A DNA stretch of 64,000 bases from F23-B02 sp963625655 (lineage in GTDB: Bacteria; Bacillota; Clostridia; Oscillospirales; Oscillospiraceae), in NCBI GenBank assembly GCA_963625655.1, contig CAVFTS010000001.1, forward strand, positions 1 to 64,000. Reading direction: 5' to 3'. This document shows, one piece after another, positions 42,403-50,950 of this stretch. Under the pieces are notes generated by a model. The model was not told the DNA's origin, made no database searches, and saw only the letters and a list, made by a program, of their open reading frames with translations. Numbering within the stretch: the stretch's first letter is position 1; each line of letters starts with the position of its first letter. The position numbers and the translations under genes are program-made.

Positions 42403-43739
42403 AGGGCATAAGCGTAAGCGATGCCGCAAAAATATGCGGCGGCGTACTGAATAAATACTCTGATGCCGAAATTTTAGGCGTTTGCATAGACAGCCGCAAG
42501 GTGAGCGAAGGCTTCATGTTTGCTGCACTCAGGGGAGAGCGCAGCGACGGACACGATTATATTGCCAAAGCCTTTGAACTTGGCGCCGCTTGCTGCCTTG
42601 CCGAGAGGGTTCCCTGCGGCGTTGATGCGCCCGTCATAGTGGTGCCGGACGTTGCAAAGGCAATGAAAACCCTTGCGGCTGCGTACCGCAGGAGATTTGA
42701 CATACCCGTGATCGGTGTTGCGGGCAGCGTCGGCAAGACCACAGCAAAGGAAATGATTGCATCCGTCCTCTCGCAGAAGTACAATGTGCTGAAAACCGAA
42801 AAAAATTTCAATAACGAGCTTGGCGTTCCGCTTACGGTATTTCGCATTGAGCCGGAGCATGAAGCAGCCGTTATCGAGATGGGCATATCGGACTTCGGTG
42901 AAATGAGCAGGCTTGCGGAGATTGTGCGCCCGACGATGGCGGTATACACCGTTATCGGTCACGCTCACCTTGAACACCTCGGCGACAGGGACGGCGTTCT
43001 GCGTGCAAAAACCGAAATGCTCAGCTACATGCCGGACGACGGCACCGTGTTCTTAAACGGCGACGATGACAAGCTCGCTGCCTTTGAGTGCAGTAAGCGC
43101 CGGGTCATATTCGGCACGGGCTCAAATTCATCCGTCAGAGCGGTGAGTATCAGCGACGGCTCGGACGAAACATGCTGCACCGTCGTCTCCGGCGAGCGCA
43201 GAACTGACCTTGTGATACCCGCCTACGGCAAGCACATGGTCTATGCCGCACTTGCAGGCGCCGCCGTGGGTATGAGCCTCGGTCTTAACGACGAGATGAT
43301 AAAAAAGGGCGTGCTTGAGTATGAGACGGTGGGACGCCGAGCGAGAGTGGTCGATACCGGCTATCTGACGATCATCGACGATTGCTACAACGCAAACCCC
43401 GATTCCGTCAAATGCGGCATCGACTCGATGTCCGACACGGCAGGCAGGAAGGTTTGCATACTCGGTGATATGCTCGAAATGGGAACGAAGAAGGAGGAGC
43501 TGCACCGCAGCATCGGCGAATATGCGGCGCTCAAGGGTGCAGACCTTCTCATCACGGCAGGTGAGCTCTCCAGATACACGGCAGAAGGGGCGGGTAAGAT
43601 CGCACGTCACTTTGACTCCAAAGACGAGCTTATCGCAGCGCTTCCCGAACTCATGCACAGGGGAGACACCGTGCTTGTCAAAGCGTCGCACAGTATGGGC
43701 TTTGACGAAATATCAGAAGCGCTGAAGCTTCTTAAATGA
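42399..43739 (+). CDS. murF: UDP-MurNAc-tripeptide:D-Ala-D-Ala ligase
   Basis: 446 residues. DSRKVSEGFMFAALRGERSDGHDYI is the N-terminal uridine site; the ATP loop is GVAGSVGKTTAKEM (about 107-120); NFNNELGVPLTVF and DDCYNANPDS are typical of MurF. It adds D-Ala-D-Ala to the UDP-MurNAc tripeptide, the last cytoplasmic precursor step. It pairs with ddl instead of sitting between murE and mraY. The start overlaps the ddl stop (ATGA). Confidence 0.96.
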   Translation: MKGISVSDAAKICGGVLNKYSDAEILGVCIDSRKVSEGFMFAALRGERSDGHDYIAKAFELGAACCLAERVPCGVDAPVIVVPDVAKAMKTLAAAYRRRFDIPVIGVAGSVGKTTAKEMIASVLSQKYNVLKTEKNFNNELGVPLTVFRIEPEHEAAVIEMGISDFGEMSRLAEIVRPTMAVYTVIGHAHLEHLGDRDGVLRAKTEMLSYMPDDGTVFLNGDDDKLAAFECSKRRVIFGTGSNSSVRAVSISDGSDETCCTVVSGERRTDLVIPAYGKHMVYAALAGAAVGMSLGLNDEMIKKGVLEYETVGRRARVVDTGYLTIIDDCYNANPDSVKCGIDSMSDTAGRKVCILGDMLEMGTKKEELHRSIGEYAALKGADLLITAGELSRYTAEGAGKIARHFDSKDELIAALPELMHRGDTVLVKASHSMGFDEISEALKLLK

Positions 43740-43742
43740 AAA

Positions 43743-43787
43743 AGAATAGTCATGACCGCCGGCTTAGCCGGCGGTCATGACTATTCT
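43743..43787. terminator. Long shared hairpin at the convergent ends of murF and the TIR gene
   Basis: Arms 43743-43763 and 43767-43787 are perfectly complementary over 21 bp (core GTCATGACCGCCGGC) around TTA. It begins just after the murF stop and covers the TIR gene's stop codon at 43781-43783. Confidence 0.75.
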
Positions 43788-45415
43788 TCGATTATATCTG
43801 CGTTTGTGTCTCCGATACTTGAGCGCTGATCCGCACTTATGAACAGGGTCTTTAGCGCCGTGAGGCTTTCAAGCTCTTGTGACCAGTCGCTTACCCCGGT
43901 GCAGTTTGCTATGCGCAGCTCGGTCAGTGAGGTGAATTCGTTTAAGCCGGAGTTCGAATCAAGTGCGCTTCCGGAAATGTCAAGGTAAAGCAAGGAGCGC
44001 TCCGAGTCAAACGACCCGAAAAAGCCGCCCGTAAGGTCACAGTTTATGAGCGTGACCGACCTGAGAGAACTGTGATCCAAAACATGGGATACGTCGCTCA
44101 AAGTGGAGTCGGAAAATGCGATGCTTTCTATCTTGAGCAGAGGCTTAAAGACCGTAAAGTCCGTGCAGCTTGCACCAAGACAGCTAATTTTCGTAAGCTC
44201 AAGGCACTTGTTGAGGTCGCCGAAGCTCGAAATAGGGTTACCGTCTGCGGAAAGCTCCGTAAGATTCGGCAGATTGCCGATCCCCTCAAGCGAGGCAAGA
44301 CGGCAAGAGTCAAGATTCAGCGTTACGATGCCGCAGGCGGGGAGGGTGCCGAGACTGTTAAGCGTCTGGAATTGCAGATGCAGCGTCTTGAGGTCGGTGA
44401 AATACGCAAGATCAGAAAGATCCTTTACGCTTCCTCGATTGACCGTGACCTCATTTCCGTCGCTGTCGGTTATGCTGGCCTCACCGTCCGCAACGGAGCT
44501 TGCAACGATGTCGGACGATGGCGCCGTGAACCAGTACCTGTCGCCGCAGATGTAAAGTGCCGTAAGACCCTTGAGGTCGCCGACGGTTATATCGCCGCTC
44601 TCGATGCCGGTGTACTCTCTCGCCACAGCCTCAAAAACATCGCTTTTAAATTCCGCAACGGTGTCGCTGCTTATCTCCGGTATGTCGGTCGTTTTCGTGA
44701 ACAGGCGCTCGATATAGCCTGTGAAGTAGCCGACGATGAGAGCCGCAATAAGACAACCGAGAACGACTAAAGCGATGCCGAGGTGGGTGATTTTTTTCTT
44801 TTTGCTCTTTGCCGCTTCCTTTATCTCCTCCGGCGCATTTTTGCGCTCCTCTTTGCGCTGCGCCTTGCGCTCACGGCGCTCCTCCCTTTTGCGGAGCTTG
44901 CGCTCCTTCTTCTTCGCCTTGTCGGAAAGCCGTACCGTCGTGTTTATCGGTTCTACGGTATTGTCTGCGTCGCTGAAATTTTCGCTGCCGAGAAGGGGAG
45001 CGGTGTAGAGCTTCTCAAAAAAGTGTTCCTCACTCGGATAGGTGTACTTCATCAGGGCAAATATGTTGCCGATTTGCAGTTCCATACCCGGAGTAAGGTC
45101 GGTTTTTTCGAGAAAAACGTTTATGGTTTTAATCCGCTTTGAAAGTGCGTAATGCATCTCTCTGCGGCAATTGTCGGACTTCATATAGCCGTTTGAAATG
45201 AATGCAATTACGAGGTGAGCGTCCGCAAGGTGCGAGGCTATGCACTCCTGCCACTCGCTGCCGACCTCTATCCCTTCATCGTACCAGATATTATAGCCTC
45301 GCTTGTGCATATCGGAGATTATTGGCAGCACCTCCGCATCATCGACATGAGCGTAGCTTACAAATATGTAGGGCTTGTCGCCTTCATACGGCTTAAAGTA
45401 TTCAAATTTAGGCAT
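43781..45415 (-). CDS. TIR-domain protein with one membrane segment and extracellular leucine-rich repeats
   Basis: About 544 residues. The TIR domain (about 8-140) has YIFVSYAHVDD at its start, NIWYDEGIEVGSEW, and DNCRREMHYAL, where the Glu sits at the usual NADase catalytic position. A very basic/acidic linker (KKKERKLRKREERRERKAQRKEERK, cut here) leads to one membrane helix (about 212-235). The outside part contains a beta-rich spacer and about eight LRR-like units (LKTLHLQFQTL, IVTLNLDSCRL, LTELSADGNPI). By the positive-inside rule TIR is cytoplasmic and LRR external. GGAGG precedes ATG 45415. Function unknown; a sensor or defence role is inferred. Confidence 0.88.
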   Translation of the reverse strand: MPKFEYFKPYEGDKPYIFVSYAHVDDAEVLPIISDMHKRGYNIWYDEGIEVGSEWQECIASHLADAHLVIAFISNGYMKSDNCRREMHYALSKRIKTINVFLEKTDLTPGMELQIGNIFALMKYTYPSEEHFFEKLYTAPLLGSENFSDADNTVEPINTTVRLSDKAKKKERKLRKREERRERKAQRKEERKNAPEEIKEAAKSKKKKITHLGIALVVLGCLIAALIVGYFTGYIERLFTKTTDIPEISSDTVAEFKSDVFEAVAREYTGIESGDITVGDLKGLTALYICGDRYWFTAPSSDIVASSVADGEASITDSDGNEVTVNRGSVKDLSDLAYFTDLKTLHLQFQTLNSLGTLPACGIVTLNLDSCRLASLEGIGNLPNLTELSADGNPISSFGDLNKCLELTKISCLGASCTDFTVFKPLLKIESIAFSDSTLSDVSHVLDHSSLRSVTLINCDLTGGFFGSFDSERSLLYLDISGSALDSNSGLNEFTSLTELRIANCTGVSDWSQELESLTALKTLFISADQRSSIGDTNADIIEE

Positions 45416-45446
45416 ACTGAATACCTCCGTTTGCTTAATGGACAAT

Positions 45447-45475
45447 ATTATAGATTAAAAATCGAACAAAAACAA
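45447..45475 (-). promoter_or_regulatory. Possible promoter of the TIR-LRR gene
   Basis: On the minus strand TTGTTT (45470-45475), 17-base spacer and perfect TATAAT (45447-45452), 31 bases before the ATG. The -35 is weak. Confidence 0.5.
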
Positions 45476-45496
45476 CAATTTTATATGAATTATGAG

Positions 45497-45524
45497 AAAA
45501 AAGCTCACCGCTAATGCGGTGAGC
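45497..45524 (-). terminator. Terminator after bofA
   Basis: On the minus strand GCTCACCGC pairs with GCGGTGAGC (45516-45524 with 45503-45511) around ATTA, followed by six T (45497-45502 read in reverse). It lies just after the bofA stop and separates it from the TIR gene. Confidence 0.9.
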
Positions 45525-45529
45525 GAGGA

Positions 45530-45796
45530 TCATATAAAGAAATTTTCGATAAGTATCAGTAGGATTATGCCCGGAATGCCGAACACGCCCGTGATAATTG
45601 CGCTTAGCCAGCCGACGCTTAGCTGAAGCCCTATGTACGCTCCGAAGAAATTGACGATAAAGAGGATTATAAATCCGAATATCGCATTTATCAGAAGCTT
45701 AAAAAACCATTTTATCGGCTTCGACAGCAGCGCAAAGAACAAAACTATAAAGAATACGGCCGCAAAGAGCAGCAAAATTTCGGTTGCGATATTCAT
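45530..45796 (-). CDS. bofA: Pro-sigma-K processing inhibitor BofA family protein
   Basis: 88 residues, almost entirely hydrophobic. KPIKWFFKLLINAIFGFIILFIVNFFG, followed by GVFGIPGIILLILI, matches BofA (PF07441). In Bacillus it holds the SpoIVFB protease inactive until the forespore signal arrives, delaying pro-SigK cleavage. A sigK gene is at 30091 in this window, so the pathway is partly visible. The ATG overlaps the stop of the upstream DUF2508 gene by two bases or more (TCA/CAT overlap), as in the yaaL-bofA pair of Bacillus. Confidence 0.93.
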   Translation of the reverse strand: MNIATEILLLFAAVFFIVLFFALLSKPIKWFFKLLINAIFGFIILFIVNFFGAYIGLQLSVGWLSAIITGVFGIPGIILLILIENFFI

Positions 45797-46014
45797 GGTC
45801 TATTCAGCTCCCTGATGCCTTTTACGGCGTAGTTATATCTTGATTTTAGCGCACTGATCTCAAAAATGCAAGCGTCCATTATCGTGGGGTCTGTTGCGTT
45901 GTCAAACGCCGAGTATGCGCATTGCAGCTTCGAACGTATTGTGTTCAGCTCGTCGATCCTGCGGCGGTACTCCGCCTTTTTGAGTTTTGCGCTCTTTCTG
46001 CTTGCAGACATCAT
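45793..46014 (-). CDS. yaaL: DUF2508 family protein YaaL
   Basis: About 73 residues, basic and helical. KLKKAEYRRRIDELNTIRSKLQCAYSAFDNATDPTIMDACIFEISALKSRYNYAVKGIRELN fits the DUF2508/YaaL family, usually encoded between recR and bofA. Here recR and dnaX are not adjacent. AAGGAGG is five bases before ATG 46014 (a second ATG follows directly), so a longer reading up to 46395 is rejected. Function unknown. Confidence 0.88.
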   Translation of the reverse strand: MMSASRKSAKLKKAEYRRRIDELNTIRSKLQCAYSAFDNATDPTIMDACIFEISALKSRYNYAVKGIRELNRP

Positions 46015-46035
46015 CCGCACCTCCTTGTCTTCATT

Positions 46036-46063
46036 ATTATATTCCACAAAGCCCGACTTTAAA
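46036..46063 (-). promoter_or_regulatory. Possible promoter of yaaL-bofA
   Basis: On the minus strand TTTAAA (46058-46063), 16-base spacer, TATAAT (46036-46041), 21 bases before the yaaL start. Confidence 0.45.
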
Positions 46064-46106
46064 CAAGAAGCCTGATTTTGCCATGAGTATAACGGAGGTC
46101 GGGGCA

Positions 46107-46292
46107 TATAATAGAGACAGACGAAAAAGCCCGGCGACAGAAAACGAGGTCTCAGAAGACCGTAGACACATTGGCGTCTACGCCGGAAAATGTAAAGCCT
46201 TATCGCTTCAGATACAGAGAACATTTTTTCTTTTTCGTTGCCGGACGTAAGTTCGGGTTTTGGGGACGGATAAACTCCGTCCCCGTTTTTTA
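46107..46292 (+). ncRNA. Candidate structured RNA gene of unknown family with its own promoter element and terminator
   Basis: A TATAAT hexamer (46107-46112) predicts a start near 46119; no good -35 is visible. Possible helices: P1 ACGAAAAAG 46121-46129 with CTTTTTCGT 46230-46238; P2 CCGGCG 46131-46136 with CGCCGG 46181-46186; P3 GGTCT/AGACC 46148-46161; P4 GTAGAC 46162-46167 with GTCTAC 46176-46181 (shares one base with P2); P5 AAAATGT 46187-46193 with ACATTTT 46221-46227; P6 CCGGAC-GUAA-GTTCGG 46241-46256. A terminator follows at 46262. No ORF with a ribosome site fits. I could not match it to 6S, SRP, tmRNA or a known riboswitch. Confidence 0.6.
46262..46291 (+). terminator. Terminator of the candidate RNA at 46119
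   Basis: GGGGACGGA (46262-46270) pairs with TCCGTCCCC (46276-46284) around TAAAC, followed by G and six T. Confidence 0.9.
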
Positions 46293-46298
46293 TCGCAC

Positions 46299-46327
46299 TT
46301 GCAATTTGCGGAATAATATAATATACT
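46299..46327 (+). promoter_or_regulatory. Probable promoter of the topoisomerase operon
   Basis: TTGCAA (46299-46304), 17-base spacer, TATACT (46322-46327), 62 bases before the ATG at 46389. Confidence 0.65.
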
Positions 46328-46388
46328 ATATAATCCGAAAGTGACGGATAAATAGCCACAAGATGTTGTAAGCGGAGGAAAGCACACC

Positions 46389-48386
46389 ATGACAAAGCAG
46401 ACCGTAAACGAATACGGAAACGACAGTATATCGTCCCTGAAGGGAGCGGACAGAGTGAGAAAGCGCCCCGGCGTCATATTCGGCTCCGACGGGCTTGACG
46501 GCTGCCAGCACTCGGTGTTTGAGATTCTCTCCAACGCTATCGACGAGGCGAGAGAGGGCTACGGCAAGCTCATAACGCTGACCCGCTATGCGGACAAGTC
46601 CATTGAGGTCGAGGACTTCGGCAGAGGCTGTCCCCTTGACTGGAACGCAAACGAGAAACGCTATAACTGGGAGCTTGTGTTCTGTGAGCTGTACGCCGGA
46701 GGAAAATACAAGAATAACGACGGTGAAAACTATGAGTACTCCCTCGGTCTTAACGGACTCGGCTCCTGTGCGACGCAGTACGCCTCGGAGTACATGAACG
46801 TCACCGTGTGGCGTGACGGCAACAGGTATGACCTCAGCTTCAAAAAGGGCAAGCCCGTCGGTAAAAAGGGTCAGGAGCTGAAGATAGGCCCTGCTGACCG
46901 CAAAAATACCGGCACCACGATAAGATGGCGTCCCGACCTCGACGTCTTTACGGACATCGACATTCCCGAAGAATATTTCAGAGACGTGCTGCACCGTCAG
47001 GCGGTCGTTAATGCCGGTGTGACCTTCCGCTTCAGAAATCAGAACGGTAATAAATTTGACGTGACGGATTACGTCTACGAGAACGGCATCCTCGACTACG
47101 TTGCGGAGATCGCCCACGAAAGTCCGTTAACGGCTCCGGTATTTATCAGCGCAGAGCGCAAGGGCAGAGACAGACCGGACAAGCCGGAGTATAAGGTAAA
47201 GCTGTCGGCGGCGTTCTGCTTCTCGAACAAAATAAGCGTCACCGAGTATTACCACAACTCCTCGTGGCTTGAGCATGGCGGCGCACCCGAAAAGGCGACG
47301 AGGAACGCCTTTGTCTATGCGATAGACGCATACATTAAAAAAATAGGCAAGTATCAGAAAAACGAAAGCAAGATAAGCTTTCAGGATGTTTCCGACTGCC
47401 TCGTGCTTGTTACCAACTGCTTCTCGACGCAGACCTCGTATGAGAATCAGACGAAGAAGGCGATAACGAACCGCTTCATTCAGGAGGCGATGACCGACTT
47501 CTTTAAGGAACGTCTTGAGGTCTATTTCATTGAGAACAAGCCCGAAGCCGACCGCATCGCCGAGCAAGTGCTTGTCAATATGCGCAGCCGTGAGGCGGCG
47601 GAGAAGGCCCGTCAGGGTATGAAGAAGAAGCTCTCCGGCAGCATCGACATTGCAAACCGTGTGCAGAAATTCGTGGACTGCCGCAGCAGAGACCCCAGAG
47701 AGCGTGAGATATACATCGTTGAGGGCGATTCCGCACTCGGTGCATGTAAGCTTTCGAGGGACGCTGATTTTCAGGGCATAATGCCCGTCAGAGGCAAGAT
47801 ACTCAACTGCCTCAAGGCGGATTACGCAAGGATCTTTAAGAGCGATATCATAACCGACCTCCTGCGTGTCCTCGGCTGCGGAGTCGAGGTACAGGCAAAG
47901 GGCGTTAAGGACTTAAACGCCTTTGATATAAACAACCTGCGCTGGAATAAGGTCATAATCTGTACCGACGCCGACGTTGACGGCTTCCAGATACGAACGC
48001 TCATTCTGACGATGATATACAGGCTCGTCCCGACGCTTATAAAAGAGGGCTACGTCTATATCGCCGAGTCGCCGCTTTACGAGATAGAGTCCGGCTCAAA
48101 GACATACTTTGCCTACTCCGACAGGGAAAAGGCGGAGATAGTCGAGTCTCTCGGCGGCGCAAAGGCGTCCATTAACCGCAGCAAGGGTCTCGGTGAAAAC
48201 GACCCCGACATGATGTGGATGACGACCATGAACCCGGAAACCCGCCGGCTCATCAAGGTAATGCCGGAGGACGTTGATGTAATGAGCGATATGTTTGAGC
48301 TGCTGCTCGGCGACAATCTGAGCGGACGAAAGGAGCATATTGCGGAAAACGGCTATCTGTATCTTGACATGGCCGATATATCCTGA
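46389..48386 (+). CDS. Type IIA DNA topoisomerase subunit B (ParE/GyrB-like paralogue)
   Basis: 665 residues. The GHKL ATPase has SNAIDEAREG (catalytic Glu) and GLNGLGSCATQ; the transducer domain follows; the TOPRIM part has EGDSALGACKLSRDADFQGIMPVRGKILN and DADVDGFQIRTL. It lacks several GyrB-typical motifs and its pair is a divergent subunit A, so it is probably a second topoisomerase rather than the main gyrase; decatenation is likely but not shown. GGAGGAAA precedes the ATG. The operon continues with a zinc-ribbon protein and subunit A. Confidence 0.9.
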   Translation: MTKQTVNEYGNDSISSLKGADRVRKRPGVIFGSDGLDGCQHSVFEILSNAIDEAREGYGKLITLTRYADKSIEVEDFGRGCPLDWNANEKRYNWELVFCELYAGGKYKNNDGENYEYSLGLNGLGSCATQYASEYMNVTVWRDGNRYDLSFKKGKPVGKKGQELKIGPADRKNTGTTIRWRPDLDVFTDIDIPEEYFRDVLHRQAVVNAGVTFRFRNQNGNKFDVTDYVYENGILDYVAEIAHESPLTAPVFISAERKGRDRPDKPEYKVKLSAAFCFSNKISVTEYYHNSSWLEHGGAPEKATRNAFVYAIDAYIKKIGKYQKNESKISFQDVSDCLVLVTNCFSTQTSYENQTKKAITNRFIQEAMTDFFKERLEVYFIENKPEADRIAEQVLVNMRSREAAEKARQGMKKKLSGSIDIANRVQKFVDCRSRDPREREIYIVEGDSALGACKLSRDADFQGIMPVRGKILNCLKADYARIFKSDIITDLLRVLGCGVEVQAKGVKDLNAFDINNLRWNKVIICTDADVDGFQIRTLILTMIYRLVPTLIKEGYVYIAESPLYEIESGSKTYFAYSDREKAEIVESLGGAKASINRSKGLGENDPDMMWMTTMNPETRRLIKVMPEDVDVMSDMFELLLGDNLSGRKEHIAENGYLYLDMADIS

Positions 48387-48397
48387 GAGGTGTACAT

Positions 48398-48691
48398 ATG
48401 AATTTACAGACTGCCAAAAAGCTGTTGCGTCCGCTTATCTACATCTGCATAGCAGCCTGCGTTGTGAGTATACTTGGCACGGGCACTGCCATTGCGATGT
48501 ATTGCACGCTTGCCTCGTTTGCGACGCTTGCGGTGTTCCTCGTCGTGTACTTCGGCTACTGCAAATGCCCCTACTGCGGAAAGCGCATCGGCAGGGGAGT
48601 GCTGAACGCAACGCACTGTCCGAACTGCCGCAGAGACCTCGTGAGCGGGAAACGCAAAAAAGGCAGCGGCGGGAAGCATATAAAGCATTGA
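48398..48691 (+). CDS. Small membrane protein with C-terminal zinc ribbon
   Basis: 97 residues. Two membrane segments (about 12-32 and 36-54), then a zinc ribbon (CKCPYCGKRIGRGVL, then HCPNCRRDL) and a basic tail (GKRKKGSGGKHIKH). GAGAGG stands before the ATG. It lies 12 bases after the subunit B gene and 15 before subunit A, so it is co-transcribed with a topoisomerase. No function can be assigned; a membrane or DNA tether is conceivable from the basic tail. Confidence 0.75.
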   Translation: MNLQTAKKLLRPLIYICIAACVVSILGTGTAIAMYCTLASFATLAVFLVVYFGYCKCPYCGKRIGRGVLNATHCPNCRRDLVSGKRKKGSGGKHIKH

Positions 48692-48705
48692 AAGGGTGAT
48701 GATAA

Positions 48706-50943
48706 GTGGCAAAAAAACAGCCTACCCAAAAGAATAAATTTGATAATCCCAACGTCGTCGGACTGAAGGCCGAGGTCATGGAGCAGCCTATAACCGAAAC
48801 GCTTGAGCAGAATTATATGCCCTACGCAATGAGCGTTATAATTTCGAGAGCGATACCGGAGATCGACGGCTTTAAGCCGAGCCACAGAAAGCTTCTGTAC
48901 ACCATGTATAAGATGGGGCTTTTAAGCGGCGGCAGGACTAAAAGCGCAAACATCGTCGGACAGACGATGCGCCTGAATCCGCACGGCGATGCGGCGATAT
49001 ACGAGACGATGGTCAGACTCTCAAAGGGCTACGGCGCTCTGCTTACGCCATTTGTGGACTCAAAGGGCAACTTCGGCAAGGTGTATTCAAGGGATATGTC
49101 CTTTGCGGCGTCGAGGTATACTGAAGCCAAGCTTGCACCCATCTGCAGCGAGATATTTCGTGATATCGACCGTGAAACCGTTGAGTTTACGGACAATTAC
49201 GACGGCAGTATGAAGGAGCCGAGGCTTCTGCCGACTGCGTTTCCGAACGTGTTGGTCTCGTCAAACACGGGTATCGCCGTCGGCATGGCGAGCCAGATAT
49301 GCGGCTTTAATCTTGAGGAGGTCTGCCGCACCGAGATAAACTATCTTGCAGACCCCGACTGCGACCTGTTTGAGACGATGCCCGCACCCGATTTCTCCAC
49401 GGGAGCCGAGATCGTGTACGACCGCAGCGCAATGGAGGAGATATACAGGACCGGCAGGGGGAGCTTTAAAATGCGCTCCCGCTGGCGCTATATCCCGAAA
49501 GAGAACATCATTGAGATATACGAGATACCCTTTACCACGACCTCCGAGGCGATAGTCGACAAGGTTGCGGAGCTTATAAAGGCGGGTAAGATCCGCGAAA
49601 TCAACGATATGCGTGACGAGACCGATCTTTCGGGACTGAAGCTTGCGGTTGAGCTCAAGCGGGGGACAGACCCCGAAAAGCTCATGCAGAAGCTGTTTAA
49701 GCTCACCCCGCTTATGGACAGCTTTTCCTGCAACTTCAACATCCTCGTTGCTGGAAATCCCAAGGTCATGGGCGTGAGGGAAATTCTCGGTGAGTGGACG
49801 GCATGGCGCACGGAGTGCATCAAAAACCGTGTCTACTTTGAGATGTGCCGCAAAAAGGAGAAGCTGCACCTCTTGGAAGGTCTCGCAAAGATACTGCTTG
49901 ACATTGACAAGGCGATAGCCATAATCCGAAACACGGAGCTTGAGTCGGACGTTATCCCGAACCTGATGATGGGCTTCGGCATCGACAAGGTGCAGGCGGA
50001 GTATGTTGCGGAGATAAAGCTGCGCAATATAAATAAGGAGTATATCCTAAAGCGCACCTCCGAGATTGAGGAGCTTGAGCGTGACATTGCGGAGCTTGAG
50101 GATACGCTGAAAAATCGTCGCAAGGTCAAGGCGATCATATCCTCCGAGCTTAAAGCGATAATTAAGAAGTATCCGAGTCCGAGAAGGACAGGCATAGTCT
50201 ATGCCTCAGAGATCGAGGAGGAGCCGGAGGACGATCCGGCGGAGGATTACCCCGTCAACGTGTTCCTCTCAAACGAGGGCTACCTTAAAAAGATCACGCC
50301 GCAGTCGCTAAGAATGAGCGGGGAGCAGAAGTATAAGGACGGCGACGGACCGAAGCTGAACTTTGAATCCACGAACCGTGCAGAGCTTTTGGTGTTCACC
50401 GACCGTCAGCAGGTGTATAAAACGAAGCTTTCCGACTTTGCGGACACCAAGGCATCGGCGCTCGGAACCTATCTGCCGAGCCAGCTCGGGATGGACGACG
50501 GCGAGAGAGTGTTTACGGTGATGCTGCCGGGGGACTACAAAAAGGATTTGCTGCTGTTTTTTGAAAACGGCAAGATAGCAAGAATACCGCTTTCCGCATA
50601 CGAAACCAAGACAAACCGCAAGAAGCTCATAAACGCATACTCCGACAAAAGTCCGCTTGCCGAGGTGCTGCCGATAAGCGGGGAATGCGACGTTGCGGCG
50701 TTTTCGAGTGACGGCAGGGCGCTTGTGTTCAACACCTCGCTCCTACAGGTCAAGGCAAGCCGCAGCACTCAGGGTGTTGCGGGAATGTCCGTCAAAAGCA
50801 AGCATAGACTGGTCTCTGCGGCGCTGCTTGAAAACACGTCCGTTAAGAACAAGTCGAGGTACCGTGTCCGCAGTCTGCCCGGAGCGGGAGCTCTTCTTAA
50901 AGATGAGGACAGGGGAGAAACTCAAATGTCTTTGATTGATTGA
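48706..50943 (+). CDS. Type IIA DNA topoisomerase subunit A (ParC/GyrA-like paralogue)
   Basis: 745 residues. YAMSVIISRAIPEIDGFKPSHRKLLYTMYKMGL, and the catalytic tyrosine in AASRYTEAKL. The quinolone-determining region is at NPHGDAAIYETM. A coiled coil lies at about 440-480, and the C-terminal blades are few. No GyrA-box of the QRRGGKG type is visible, which favours a ParC-like decatenase over gyrase. The start is GTG (48706) with AAAGGG upstream. Confidence 0.9.
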   Translation: MAKKQPTQKNKFDNPNVVGLKAEVMEQPITETLEQNYMPYAMSVIISRAIPEIDGFKPSHRKLLYTMYKMGLLSGGRTKSANIVGQTMRLNPHGDAAIYETMVRLSKGYGALLTPFVDSKGNFGKVYSRDMSFAASRYTEAKLAPICSEIFRDIDRETVEFTDNYDGSMKEPRLLPTAFPNVLVSSNTGIAVGMASQICGFNLEEVCRTEINYLADPDCDLFETMPAPDFSTGAEIVYDRSAMEEIYRTGRGSFKMRSRWRYIPKENIIEIYEIPFTTTSEAIVDKVAELIKAGKIREINDMRDETDLSGLKLAVELKRGTDPEKLMQKLFKLTPLMDSFSCNFNILVAGNPKVMGVREILGEWTAWRTECIKNRVYFEMCRKKEKLHLLEGLAKILLDIDKAIAIIRNTELESDVIPNLMMGFGIDKVQAEYVAEIKLRNINKEYILKRTSEIEELERDIAELEDTLKNRRKVKAIISSELKAIIKKYPSPRRTGIVYASEIEEEPEDDPAEDYPVNVFLSNEGYLKKITPQSLRMSGEQKYKDGDGPKLNFESTNRAELLVFTDRQQVYKTKLSDFADTKASALGTYLPSQLGMDDGERVFTVMLPGDYKKDLLLFFENGKIARIPLSAYETKTNRKKLINAYSDKSPLAEVLPISGECDVAAFSSDGRALVFNTSLLQVKASRSTQGVAGMSVKSKHRLVSAALLENTSVKNKSRYRVRSLPGAGALLKDEDRGETQMSLID

Positions 50944-50950
50944 GGTGCTT

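Noticed and set aside
46107..46292. 6S RNA, SRP RNA or tmRNA
   Set aside because: The branched stems do not look like the long 6S rod; no SRP GGAAG/AGCAG core and no tRNA-like end are seen.
46015..46395. N-terminal extension of the yaaL reading frame to 46395
   Set aside because: It covers the candidate RNA and promoters, has no family similarity, and a strong AAGGAGG marks the start at 46014.
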